This document shows positions 35,668 through 44,900 of a stretch of DNA of 64,000 bases, piece by piece. Positions within the stretch are counted from its first letter, which is position 1; every line of letters begins with the position of its first letter. The notes under the pieces were generated by a model that saw only the letters and a program-made list of their open reading frames with translations, searched no databases and was not told where the DNA came from. The translations under genes were made by a program, and so were the position numbers. The DNA is from Brachionus manjavacas (Eukaryota; Rotifera; Eurotatoria; Ploima; Brachionidae), in contig JAHQIY010000001.1 in the NCBI GenBank assembly GCA_019054805.1, positions 9,810,501 to 9,874,500 on the forward strand. Reading direction: 5' to 3'.

Positions 35668-36314
35668 TTAATTTTTGCGAGGTCTACCACGTCCTCCTTT
35701 TGCTTTAAGAATTAAATCACTTACCTGATTTTCACCTATTTTAGGCTTTTTATTACTTATTTCATCAGTATTTTCAGTAACTTCAGTCTGTTTTCGTTTG
35801 CGAGCAGGCTTAGCGGTTGGTTTACTCGTTGCTGGAGTACTTGTTGTTGTTTGTGACATTATAATATCTTTAGGCTGATAAGCCAATGCCTTTTTTGCTA
35901 ACGGCGGACGCCCTTTTGGTTTTTTACCATCAATTAACACTTGTTTGGCTGCAATTGGTATTGTAACTAAGTGTTTCATTGCTGCAATTGCAATTATATG
36001 TTTGCACATGTTTCTCTTAAAAATGCTGGACAATTGCATTGACTTTTCTTTCAATTATCAGAGTTTAATGTCATTTTCCACATGGAAAACAGAATTGAAT
36101 GATAATGATCAAATGATTCGAGATTCGATTGTAGATTTGAATTGGATTCATTGTATTTTTTTATCATTTGATTCGTAACTTGATGTTGAGAAGGGCCTGA
36201 TTTAAAGTAACAACTTGTAGAGCCATTTTTAGCTGATGTTATGACATTCTTCCACTTCTTCAGATTAAGACTCTTGCGATTCATAAAATTCAAGTGGGGC
36301 GTACTCATCATCAC
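35668..36314 (-). pseudogene. Broken SWIM zinc-finger / AT-hook protein, MULE-transposase-like
   Basis: Two consecutive minus-strand frames (36314-36051 and 36054-35668) belong to one former protein. The N-terminal frame ends ...MTLNSDN and then a TGA where a SWIM domain normally has Trp; the same frame continues KKSQCNCPAFL, the first half of the CxCx(n)CxH finger. A one-base shift is then needed to read KRNMCKHIIAIAAMK, the second half. After the finger come KPKGRPPLAKKAL and, at the very end, GGRGRPRK, both AT-hook-like. SWIM fingers followed by such a 'GRPPxAKKAL' tail are common in MULE-type transposases and genes derived from them. One stop and one frameshift at the core of the finger make it a pseudogene unless they are sequencing errors. 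The upstream transposase core is not visible. Confidence 0.75.
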
Positions 36315-36428
36315 TCATTTTATTTAATGAAATATATATTTGTAAAATTTATTATTTGAATTTATTTACAAAAGAAAAAGAAAGACATTTATATAGATAG
36401 GGCCGAAAATAATTGGACTATTAATTAA

Positions 36429-36510
36429 TAATTCAATTTACTGATCAAGATTCATTTTATTGGGTTTAATAATTCAATTAACTGATCAAAATACATTTTA
36501 TTGGGTTCAA
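36429..36510. repeat. Tandem duplication, two 41-bp copies
   Basis: Positions 36429-36469 and 36470-36510 are copies of one 41-bp unit (starts taattcaatt, contains actgatcaa and ttattgggtt), differing at about four bases. It lies in the 5' flank of the SWIM pseudogene. Confidence 0.8.
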
Positions 36511-36734
36511 TTAAGTATTGTTTCTGTTCATTTCATTCTTTTAGCGGATAACTTAAGGTTATTATCACTTTTATTTTTAATTAATTTTACTGCTTTTTAA
36601 AATTTTTTTTTGGGTTAAATTAATTTTATTTAATGCTCAAATAATCTTAGCTCTTTATTTAAATTATTTTTGGTAAATAAAAATCTGAAATTATTCATTA
36701 AAAAAAATTTGATAAAAATTCGTAAACATTGTTC

Positions 36735-38060
36735 TTAAAAATTTTTAAAGATAATTTTTAAAACATTTTTTTTGCCATAAATTTTCCAATCATGCACACT
36801 CCTTAAATTCTTAACCACTTGACTTTGAGAGGAATGTTTGACCATAAAACACCTATATTTTTGAAGAGTCCAAACGTAAATAATACGTTCAAGTAACTTT
36901 CCAGGACAACTTGTCACTTGGTCCTGTTCCAAACTCATGTTAAAGAGCTGACTTAATTCAAATTGATTCACTGTTGGTAAATTTTTTAACATTAGGTGGT
37001 GAATACGATCTAGTCCAGATTCTGTTGGTTCTTAAAGTTTTTTTTAGGCATTTTTATTGCTCAAAAAGTGATTGGCTCGTTTAAATTGTTTTGTACCCTT
37101 TTTTTTAGGTAATCACTTATCTCTTGTGATATTTCAAAATTATCCTCTGTATCAACGAAATCGAGATGAGGACTAAAAGTACTGGCAACAGATCTCCAAA
37201 GATTTTACCTTTATCTATATCCGAATTAAATTCTTTACCGTCATTAAGAAGCGATGTAATTGTCTTGTACATTTCGCTGACCTGAGCTTATTTATTTTCC
37301 TCCAAAAAGGTCTACTTGACACCGGATTTTTTCCTGTTCTATTAATTAATTCGAGCCAGTTTTGGTTCCAAAATTCTTTTAGACTGTGACGTAGCTCAGA
37401 TGTAAGCTTATTGACGACCACTTTTAGAGAAAGACATCTAGATTTTTGGAAAAGCCTTCTTACTTTTCTCCGTTTCTTAATGTTACAATATTTTTTGGTA
37501 AGCTAAATTTAAAAAACTTTCTTGGGTGCAAAGGTATGATTTTTTGAGATGCGTTCATTTAGCTCGTCAATATTTTCCGTATAACCGTTATGATGACTTG
37601 AAGACCACTGTAATTCTTGGTAGAGATCCCAATTTGCTTTTTTTAAATTACAATTGAAATTCGTGGAATTGACTGTAATCAAATGTTCATCTAAGATATG
37701 TGCCTGAATGGGAAAATGATCACTCAACATATCATCATCAATCACAACTTTTAAATCAACAACTCTATCAGAGAGTGAAAATGGTATTAAAAAAATATCT
37801 AGGCTTTTTTAATACTAACTCGTCGTAATAATCTGTCTTAAATTTATTATATGTTGGTGTTTTATCACTGATCACCGAGATGTTGAGCTTATTAATAATT
37901 TTCTTTATGATATGGCCATTCTCATTCTCACAAGAACAACCGAAAATTTAGCATCTTTATAGCTGTTAAATATTTGGTGCATTTTGAACCTTTCTTTCCT
38001 ATTCTGATTTCTGCATCATCGGCGCTGTCAAATGTTTGAATGAGTTGTTTAAAAGTCCAG
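36735..38060 (-). mobile_element. Decayed LINE, endonuclease to N-terminal RT part
   Basis: Minus-strand pieces in order from high to low coordinates: a badly decayed endonuclease segment (NGHIIKKIINKL, then DKTPTYNKF), the frame 37745-37509 with DDMLSDHFPIQ (the catalytic Ser-Asp-His motif of APE-type endonucleases), the linker frame 37421-37215, and the frame near 37020-36735 with GLDRIHHLMLKNLP and LSQLFNMSLEQDQV (start of the RT finger region). Stops and shifts separate them. The catalytic RT core is missing, so the element is truncated at the 3' side. It differs clearly from the adjoining plus-strand LINE and is a separate, older insertion. Confidence 0.75.
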
Positions 38061-38219
38061 GTCATTAAATATATTTTTTTTAATTTTCTTGATCAGACTT
38101 GATATCAAAAAATTTTTACTTTTGATGTGTCTAATGCATATAGAATTTCATTATTTCAGAATTTTCTAGCAATTTTAGCATAAAAGTCTTCACAATTCTT
38201 CTTCAGTATTCAAAATTTT

Positions 38220-41190
38220 TAAAGTTTGGACTTGTTTGGAGAAATTTAAAAATAAATTGGTATTCGAATGCCACATCACTCAGGAACAAATTGGACGAGC
38301 TAAAAGTTTTAAGCCATACTTACGAATATGATATTTTATTTGTGACCGAGACGTGGTTTGATGAAGCGTCAATAACTTATATAGAGGGCTATGAATGCTA
38401 TCATAAGAACAGGCGAGCTAACAAGAGAGGTGGAGGGGTGTGTATTTACGTAAGAAAGATATAAAAGTGGTTGAAGTTTATTTGGTATTAGATACTCATT
38501 TTTCGGTGGAGGAGGTTTGGTGTAAATTAGAATGTGGAAAAGAACGCCTTCTTATTGGTTGCATTTATTGTCCTTATATCAGTGAATCGATTGATGAAGT
38601 AAGAGAAAGTTTGTTTTGTGCGAGGAAACTATTTGAATCAAAAAAGGTAAGTGGGCTTTTAATTTGTGGGGATTTTAATAGTCCAAATATATGTTGGTAT
38701 GAAAATGGAGAATGGAGTGTTGGTCAAGGTGCTAGGAAGGAAGAACTTGAGTTGGTTAATGCAATCGAAGATTGTTTTCTAATGCAAAATGTAGATTGTC
38801 CAACTTTTCAGACAAACGAGTATGGCAATAAGTCTATTTTGGACCTGATTTTAACCGAGAGTGATGCGAGAGTAGCAAATTTGAGTACTGGCCCAGGTTT
38901 AAGTAATCTGGAGCGTTGCCATTTAAGCATAGCATGGAGTTATTATTATTTAAATGAAGATGATCATGGAGAAGTTTTGTTTCACAGTGTCTTGTTTAAT
39001 TACCGAAGAGGAAATTATTTTTTAATTTCTAAGTTTTTCAAAAGTATTGACTGGATTAGAAGTTTTAAGAACTTGAGTGTTAATGAAATGTACGAAGTTT
39101 TTCTCAGATTATATCAGTGTGCTTGTAAGATGTACGTACCGAAACGAATTGCTGGTCAAAATCGTAAAAAACAGCCGCCGTGGATGAATAATAGAATCAA
39201 GAAGTTAATTAAAGAAAAGTATTGCTTATAGAAGAAGTTAGTTGGCGGAAAAAGAAGTTTGAGGTGTTGTATTTTGGAAAATTTTCGGCGTGTTCGAAAT
39301 CAAATTAAGCGTAAAATCAAGTCGGCAGTTAGTGACTTTGAGGCACGACTAGCAAAACATGCCAAACAGCCAAAAATGATTTTTAAGTATTTTTATGAAA
39401 AGCTAAACGTAAAGCCAGCAATTCACTCAATTAAACGGTCCGATGGTTCAATCACCAGCAATCGTGATGAGATAGTCAGAATTTTCAATGAGTTTTTTCA
39501 TTCGGTTTTCGATAACAACGTTGATGAACCACCGAATTTTCTACATAGAAGTGAAAAAGTATGCGAGTTCAACATAAACACGGACATCTCTCCGCTGATT
39601 GTTTTGAGACACTTGAAAGGCTTAAATGTATCCAAAAGCACAGGTTTCGATGGTGTTAATCCTTACTTCTTGAAGATGACTGCGGATGCTATATGTGTTC
39701 CTTTATCACTATTAATGAAGAGTTCGTTGACAACAGGACAGGTCCCAGAGGTTTGGAAAAGAGCGTATGTGACTCCTATTTTTAAGAAAGGTGATAGATG
39801 CAATGTTAACAACTACAGACCCGTGTCCATAACCTCAATAGTTTGTCGGATCACGGAAAGAATCATTCGGAAAGTCATAATTGATCATTTGACTCATAAT
39901 AGATTGATCAGTATGTTTCAACACGGTTTTATGCCTAAGAGATCTTGTACCACAAATCTCTTGGAGAGTTTTGACTTGATAACAACGGAGCTTTCTAAGG
40001 GCAATAACATCGACATTGTGTATACTGACTTTTCGAAGGCGTTTAATCGAGTAAATCATCATAAACTCCTCCACAAGTTGAAACATTATGGTATCAGTGG
40101 TAATTTACACAGGTGGATTGAATCCTTTTTGATTGGTAGGAAGCAGCGTGTTGTTCTTGGTCATTCAACATCTGAGTGGCTAGAAGTTACGAGTGGAGTT
40201 CCACAGGATTCAGTCCTCGGTACATTACTTTTTGTGATTTTTATTAATGACCTTCCCGAAAGATTCAAGAGCATATGCTCACTTTACGCAGACGATTGTA
40301 AGATCTATTGCGTCTTCAATAAAACCAATGAAAACTTGATGAAACAGCAGCTTCAAGCGGATATTGACGAGCTAGTGAAATGGTGTAGGGAGTGGTCAAT
40401 GGGCCTTAATATCGAAAAGTGTGAGATAATGCATATTGGCAAAAACAATCCGAAGAACGAATTTTTTATTTCAAGCAGCAAAGGTGTTCAGAAGTTAGCA
40501 GTTGCAACCGAGTAAAGGGATTTGGGCGTAATGGTGACAAGTGATATGAAATGGGGTAAGCTGGTCAGCACGTCGGCTTCAAGAGCGAATAGAATCTTGG
40601 GGTTAGTCTTAAATGGCTTGAGTAATCGCAGTGAGTAATCGCAGTGAACGTTATTTGTAAGATGTATAAGAGTCTGGTTCGGCCTCATTTAAAGTTTGCT
40701 GTTTCGGCATGGAACCCATACCTAAAGAAGGACATTGATGCACTTGAAAAGGTTCAGAGAAGAGCAACGCGTTCTATCTCAGGTTTGTCGAATCTAGAGT
40801 ATCCAGAACGACTAAGAAGGCTAAAACTTACAACACTTAAAACAAGAAGAAAGAGAGGTGATTTAATACAAATGTTTAAGTTGCTCAATAATTACGATCA
40901 AGTCAACTGGTATAAACAACCAGACAAGGTTTTTGGTGTAAATAAAACAAGAGGCAACAACTACAGGTTAAGAAGAGAAATTGTCAAAAACTGTGCACCA
41001 AGATTCAACTTTTTCACCAACAGAATAGTCAATGATTGGAATCAGCTTGGAAACAAAGTTATAGAATCAAAATCAACAAACATTTTTAAAACTAATTTAG
41101 ACATACTTTTGAAAGACTAAATTATTGCTTATGGTCTGGATATAACCAGACTTAACGCGAAAGCGTAGCACTACTACTACTAAAAGTCTA
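38220..41190 (+). mobile_element. Nearly complete but inactivated CR1/L2-like LINE (endonuclease + RT)
   Basis: Endonuclease: from about 38240 (NATSLRNKLDEL, FVTETWFDE, GGGVCIYVR), a frameshift near 38455, then frame 38440-39231 with GDFNSPNICWY and SILDLILTE; the expected Ser-Asp-His motif reads SNLERCH, so the nuclease looks dead. An in-frame TAG follows at 39229. RT: 39259-40515 with NNYRPVSITSI, RSCTTNLLESFD, TDFSKAF, SGVPQDSVLG and the catalytic YADD; then an in-frame TAA at 40513 and a 13-bp tandem duplication (40621-40646) that shifts the frame. The C-terminal part is 40644-41120 (VRPHLKFAVSAWNPY, RGDLIQMFKLL, FFTNRIVNDWN). The 3' UTR is only about 65 bp and ends in hairpins and an ACT run. 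Few lesions, so the insertion is fairly young. No gag-like first ORF is visible. Confidence 0.9.
41134..41182 (+). other. LINE 3' terminus: two hairpins, GTAGC and ACT microsatellite
   Basis: GTCTGG (41134-41139) pairs with CCAGAC (41146-41151). Four bases later ACGC (41155-41158) and GCGT (41163-41166) enclose a GAAA loop, a GNRA-type tetraloop. The word GTAGC (41165-41169) follows, then ACT repeated about four times (41170-41182). LINEs of the CR1/L2 group use a 3' stem-loop and terminal short repeats for recognition by their RT; this is the likely role here. Confidence 0.7.
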
Positions 41191-42420
41191 AATAGTCTAT
41201 AAGAATATTCAGATTTTTTTATCTATTAATCAACCACTAAGATAAATTAATACTCTATTCACAATGAATTTTTATGCACTCATTTTATTTTTTAGACCTC
41301 AAATAAACATTTAAATACTTTAATATTTTAATTAGCACTCTTTTAATATTTTAAGAACTTAAATTATTTATCTAAAATCTAAATTGATTTTTAGCTAAAT
41401 GCCGAATTATTATATTAAATACCCATTTAAATACTAGCCCTTTTTCATCACTAAAATAAAAATATTTAAAAAAATACACATAAAATAATTTTTTGAAATA
41501 CAGTGAGAGCTTTTTAATTCGGAAAATTTTTCATTCACAAAAACAAGTTGTGGATTAAGTTTTAAAAATTAACATAATCGGTAAATTAAGAAATTTCAAG
41601 AATATGATAAATTAATTAATTATAATTAAATTTTGGGTTTCAGGTAAGAAGAAATTAAAGCTTGATGTAGATTAGACATACTCATTAAATTTTATTTATT
41701 TAAAAGATAATTTAGGAAAGGAGAATTTTTCATAATTATTAATGAAATTCGCTCTTTTAAATACAAAAATATGTAATGGAAATCTGAAAAAGCTTAAGTA
41801 CGTCACATATAAACAATTAAATAAATCAAAATCGTTGATTTTTTTAGAATGTATAATTATTTTCACTCTCGTCTACTTAACAATTATCATTTTGACATAA
41901 GCATCTATTGTTAAGAAATTTAATTTAATTTTAAATAGAGCTAGTTAGTTCCTTATTTGGGTGTAGTAACAGGGCTAAGATGATTGTGTAAAATACTATT
42001 TTTATCAATAAAAAACAATATATTGAATAAAACTAATTATTTTTATTTGTAAAATGAGCTAAAAAAATTAATAAATAAATAAATTCAGATAATTACGTTA
42101 TTTGAAAAGTGGTAGGTACCGGATGGCGGACCTTTGGTTCTGTGTAAAAAAAGTGGTACGTAAATTTTTTGGATTCTTTCATATTTCAAAGATCTGTTCA
42201 GCAAAAACTATAAGTCCGGGGCTTAGGTCTCAATTACGCGTGAAAGAGCATTATATTCAGTCCTAGTAAACACTTGACCAGAGTTTATTAAATTAATCCT
42301 TCAGTCTCTTAGCGGTGATCCGTGTTATAGGAAAACACATTTAACTGTGTTTTAGCAATAATCAATAAAAATGCCATTTATTTGCAAAAAAAATAAAATT
42401 TTAGTCTTTTTTTTCAAAAA
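41191..42420. other. Intergenic stretch with no recognised gene
   Basis: AT-rich. A GC-richer patch at about 42100-42340 (contains accggatggcgg, ccggggcttagg, tagcggtgatccg) has no open frame, and I could not fold it into a tRNA or 5S RNA. It may be an old mobile-element fragment. Confidence 0.4.
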
Positions 42421-42468
42421 AATGATTAAGGGCTCATTTTAATCATTTTTTATTGCTCTTTAATATAA
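42421..42468. repeat. 48-bp flank shared with 53665-53712
   Basis: The string from aatgattaagggctc to ctctttaatat at about 42421-42473 is repeated in the same orientation at about 53666-53711 with one or two differences. It lies immediately left of a TIR element in both places. Together with the right flanks (44344-44575 and 56218-56945) it shows that the two loci are paralogous. Confidence 0.8.
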
Positions 42469-42483
42469 GGCATTAAATATATA

Positions 42484-44343
42484 CAGTGTTTTTCTTTAAA
42501 CCGCAGAACGAGTAATATTATATCGTTTTACGTAATTTTACATTAATTAGTTACACCAAACACCACCACTTTTAATTATTATATCAATAACCTTAAAAAA
42601 TATTGTTTAGAAAATATCCTTGAAAGGTTTGTTAAGTTAATTAAGCTAAATTGGTTCCGGTTGATATGTTGTACAATGAGTGCTGATAGTGTTAAATTAC
42701 CGAAAGATCAAAAAAAAGAAGCACATGAAATGTTGAAATAACCTAAAAAAAAAAAAAAGAAGAAATCTCGATTTCGCTAAGGCCTTCGATAGAGTCTGTC
42801 ACTCGTCCCTCAAGACCAAAATGATCGCTTACGGCTTTTGCGACAATATTGTCAACTGGGTCAGTGATTTCTTATCCAAACGGCAGCAACGAGTGGTAAT
42901 CGGACAACATAAAGCGGAGTCCCGCAAGACGGCGTCCTCGGTCCGTTACTGTTCGTAATTTTCATTAACGACATGCCTTCGGTTGTCAACCACATTGCTA
43001 AGCTTTTCGCAGATGACAGCAAACTAATCGCTACCATTTGTTGCGATAATGACCTCACGTCACCGCAGCAGGACCTCGGTGCACTTATGGAATGGTCTAA
43101 CACGTGGCGCATGGTCTTTTACGTCGACATGTGCAAGGTAATGGAGTTTAGCAGGTCTGGTAAGAGCAAATTAACCAACACGGAGTTATTCATGGACGAG
43201 TCAGACGCACCACGCTTTCTCAAATCTGTAGAATATGAAAAGGACCTCGGAGTCACTTTCGACCGTAATTTAAAGTTCTCTAGTCATATCAGGATTCAGG
43301 CCAACAAAGTTAACTGTATTCTTGGGCAGCTGAGAAGAACGTTCAGGTTCTGGACCATCGACACCTGCAAGACCCTCTACTGCGCATATGTAAGGCCCCA
43401 TTTGAAAAACGCCTCATCAGTTTGTCACCATCCAGTAAGCGAGACATCAGAGCATTAGAGACCGTTCAGAGGAGAGCTACCAAGCTGGTGCCTAGAATCA
43501 GAAACTGGAGCTATGAAGACCGTCTCACTGTATTAGGTCTGACGCCACTTCATGAACGCAGGATCTGATCCAGCTATTCAAGTTCAACAATGGCTTCAAC
43601 GAAGTGTCCAGTCTTCACAGACTGGTCCAGCAAGGGGAATCAGAGGACATGAGAGAAGACTATCAGGGCAGCCCTCAACTAAATGCATGCAGAGGTCCAA
43701 CTTCTTCACGAACAGCCGAAGTTACCGACTCTCAATCAATCAACCAGTTCAAGAATAAGTACGACGCCTTCAAGCCTAGCATATGATTTCAATAACGCGC
43801 ATTAGTTCCTTCCACCTTTTTTTATTGTATACTTTTTCTATTTTAATTTTTCATTGTAATTCTATTTAAATTGTAATTTTACTTGATTTGTAATGGTATT
43901 TAAACTGTAATCTTTTATTATGTAATTCTATTTCTGTATTCTTGCATATTTTTCCTTTGTAAAATTCTTGTACATAATACTTACTTAATTCCACACAATA
44001 CTTTCTTAGATTAAATTAAACAATGACTCTTATTGAACTAAAAAAAAAAATGTATTTGTCTGTTATTTTCCATCTTTTCTGCGCAATTTCGGCTACCATC
44101 GATGTCCTCCTAGTAGGTCATCTCCGCAAGCTTGCTTGCTGTAGCTTATTCTTATTATTATTATCTTAGGATTAAAATTATTTAATATTATTCATTAAAT
44201 ACAAAATTTACATCGTTTTACATAAGCTAACATTTAATTGCATTCTAAATTTGATGTAATTTTATGTAATTTTACATTTATTGATTTAAAATTACGTAAA
44301 ATGATGTAATATTACCCGTTGTGCGGTTTAAAGTAAAATACCG
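42484..44343. mobile_element. TIR element (tip CAGTGTTTTTCTTTAAACCGC-like) carrying a LINE insertion
   Basis: The left end starts CAGTGTTTTTCTTTAAACCG at 42484; the right end, read on the other strand from 44343, starts CGGTATTTTACTTTAAACCG. The arms continue with related sequence (aacgagtaatattatatcg against aacgggtaatattacatca, then tttacgtaattttaca) for about 65 bp. TA flanks both ends, as in Tc1/mariner-type integration. No transposase is visible; most of the interior is the LINE at about 42770-44165. It is a non-autonomous element, superfamily uncertain. Confidence 0.7.
42770..44165 (+). mobile_element. 5'-truncated, GC-richer LINE inserted in the TIR element
   Basis: It begins inside the RT core, right after an A-rich tract at about 42745-42765: DFAKAFDRVCH, then WVSDFLSKRQQRVV. 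A frameshift near 42918 precedes GVPQDGVLGPLLFVIFINDMP, the catalytic motif reads FADD, and the frame 42973-43458 runs through WRMVFYVDMCKVMEF, EKDLGVTF and YCAYVRPHL. Two more frames with shifts (to 43786) hold the C-terminal region (NFFTNRS-like string, FKNKYDAFKPSI). The 3' UTR is about 370 bp and ends with the hairpin GCAAGC-TT-GCTTGC (44126-44139), GTAGC (44141-44145) and a TTA microsatellite (to about 44165). Its base composition is clearly richer in G and C than the other LINEs here, so it is a different family. Confidence 0.85.
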
Positions 44344-44575
44344 TATATTATTATAATAAAATTTAGAGGACATAAATGATTTACAGGCAAAGGTGTCTAG
44401 GTAGCCTCTTTCTTTTAATGAACCATAGAAAAACTAGATTTTTTAATTTTCTTAATTATTAAAGTCTACTAAATATTTGTAAAAAATTTGGTTAAATTCG
44501 GTCGCATTTTTTTTACTTGTCAAAATTTTGAGCATTCTTTGTTGAATACCCGCTAAATAACTTTCTATCAAATTG
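44344..44575. repeat. Right paralogous flank, copy 1
   Basis: The segment with ggcaaaggtgtctaggtag, then ccatagaaaaactag (about 44391-44440) and taaatatttgtaaaaaa (about 44470) is repeated in the same orientation at 56270-56345 and 56823-56945. The copies are diverged by perhaps 15-25 percent and copy 2 carries an extra element of about 465 bp. This copy lies downstream of the intact ISWI gene; copy 2 lies upstream of the truncated ISWI copy. Confidence 0.75.
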
Positions 44576-44900
44576 GCCATGTTTTACTTAAAATTTATTC
44601 AATTTATCTGAAAAATTTGCATGTCACAGTACAAAAGTAATAGTTTTGTGCGTTGAAAAGAAAAAACAATAGCTAAAAAAAAATAGTAAAATAGTATTTT
44701 ATTTAGTGAATTTTTTTAAACAAACATGAATTTTAAATTTGAGAAAAAAAAAAAAAATAGAAAGATCCATGATCACATTTACAAACAATTTTCGACTTGA
44801 ATTTTTTCTAAATCATAATCTAAAAATTTAAAACCCTTCGTTTACAAGACCGAGCATTAGTGTTGACTTTGTTGAATTAAAATGCCGAGTTATTTACAAT

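Noticed and set aside
42100..42340. GC-richer patch considered as tRNA, 5S RNA or SINE head
   Set aside because: No cloverleaf, no A and B box pair at proper distance and no terminal repeat could be found by eye.
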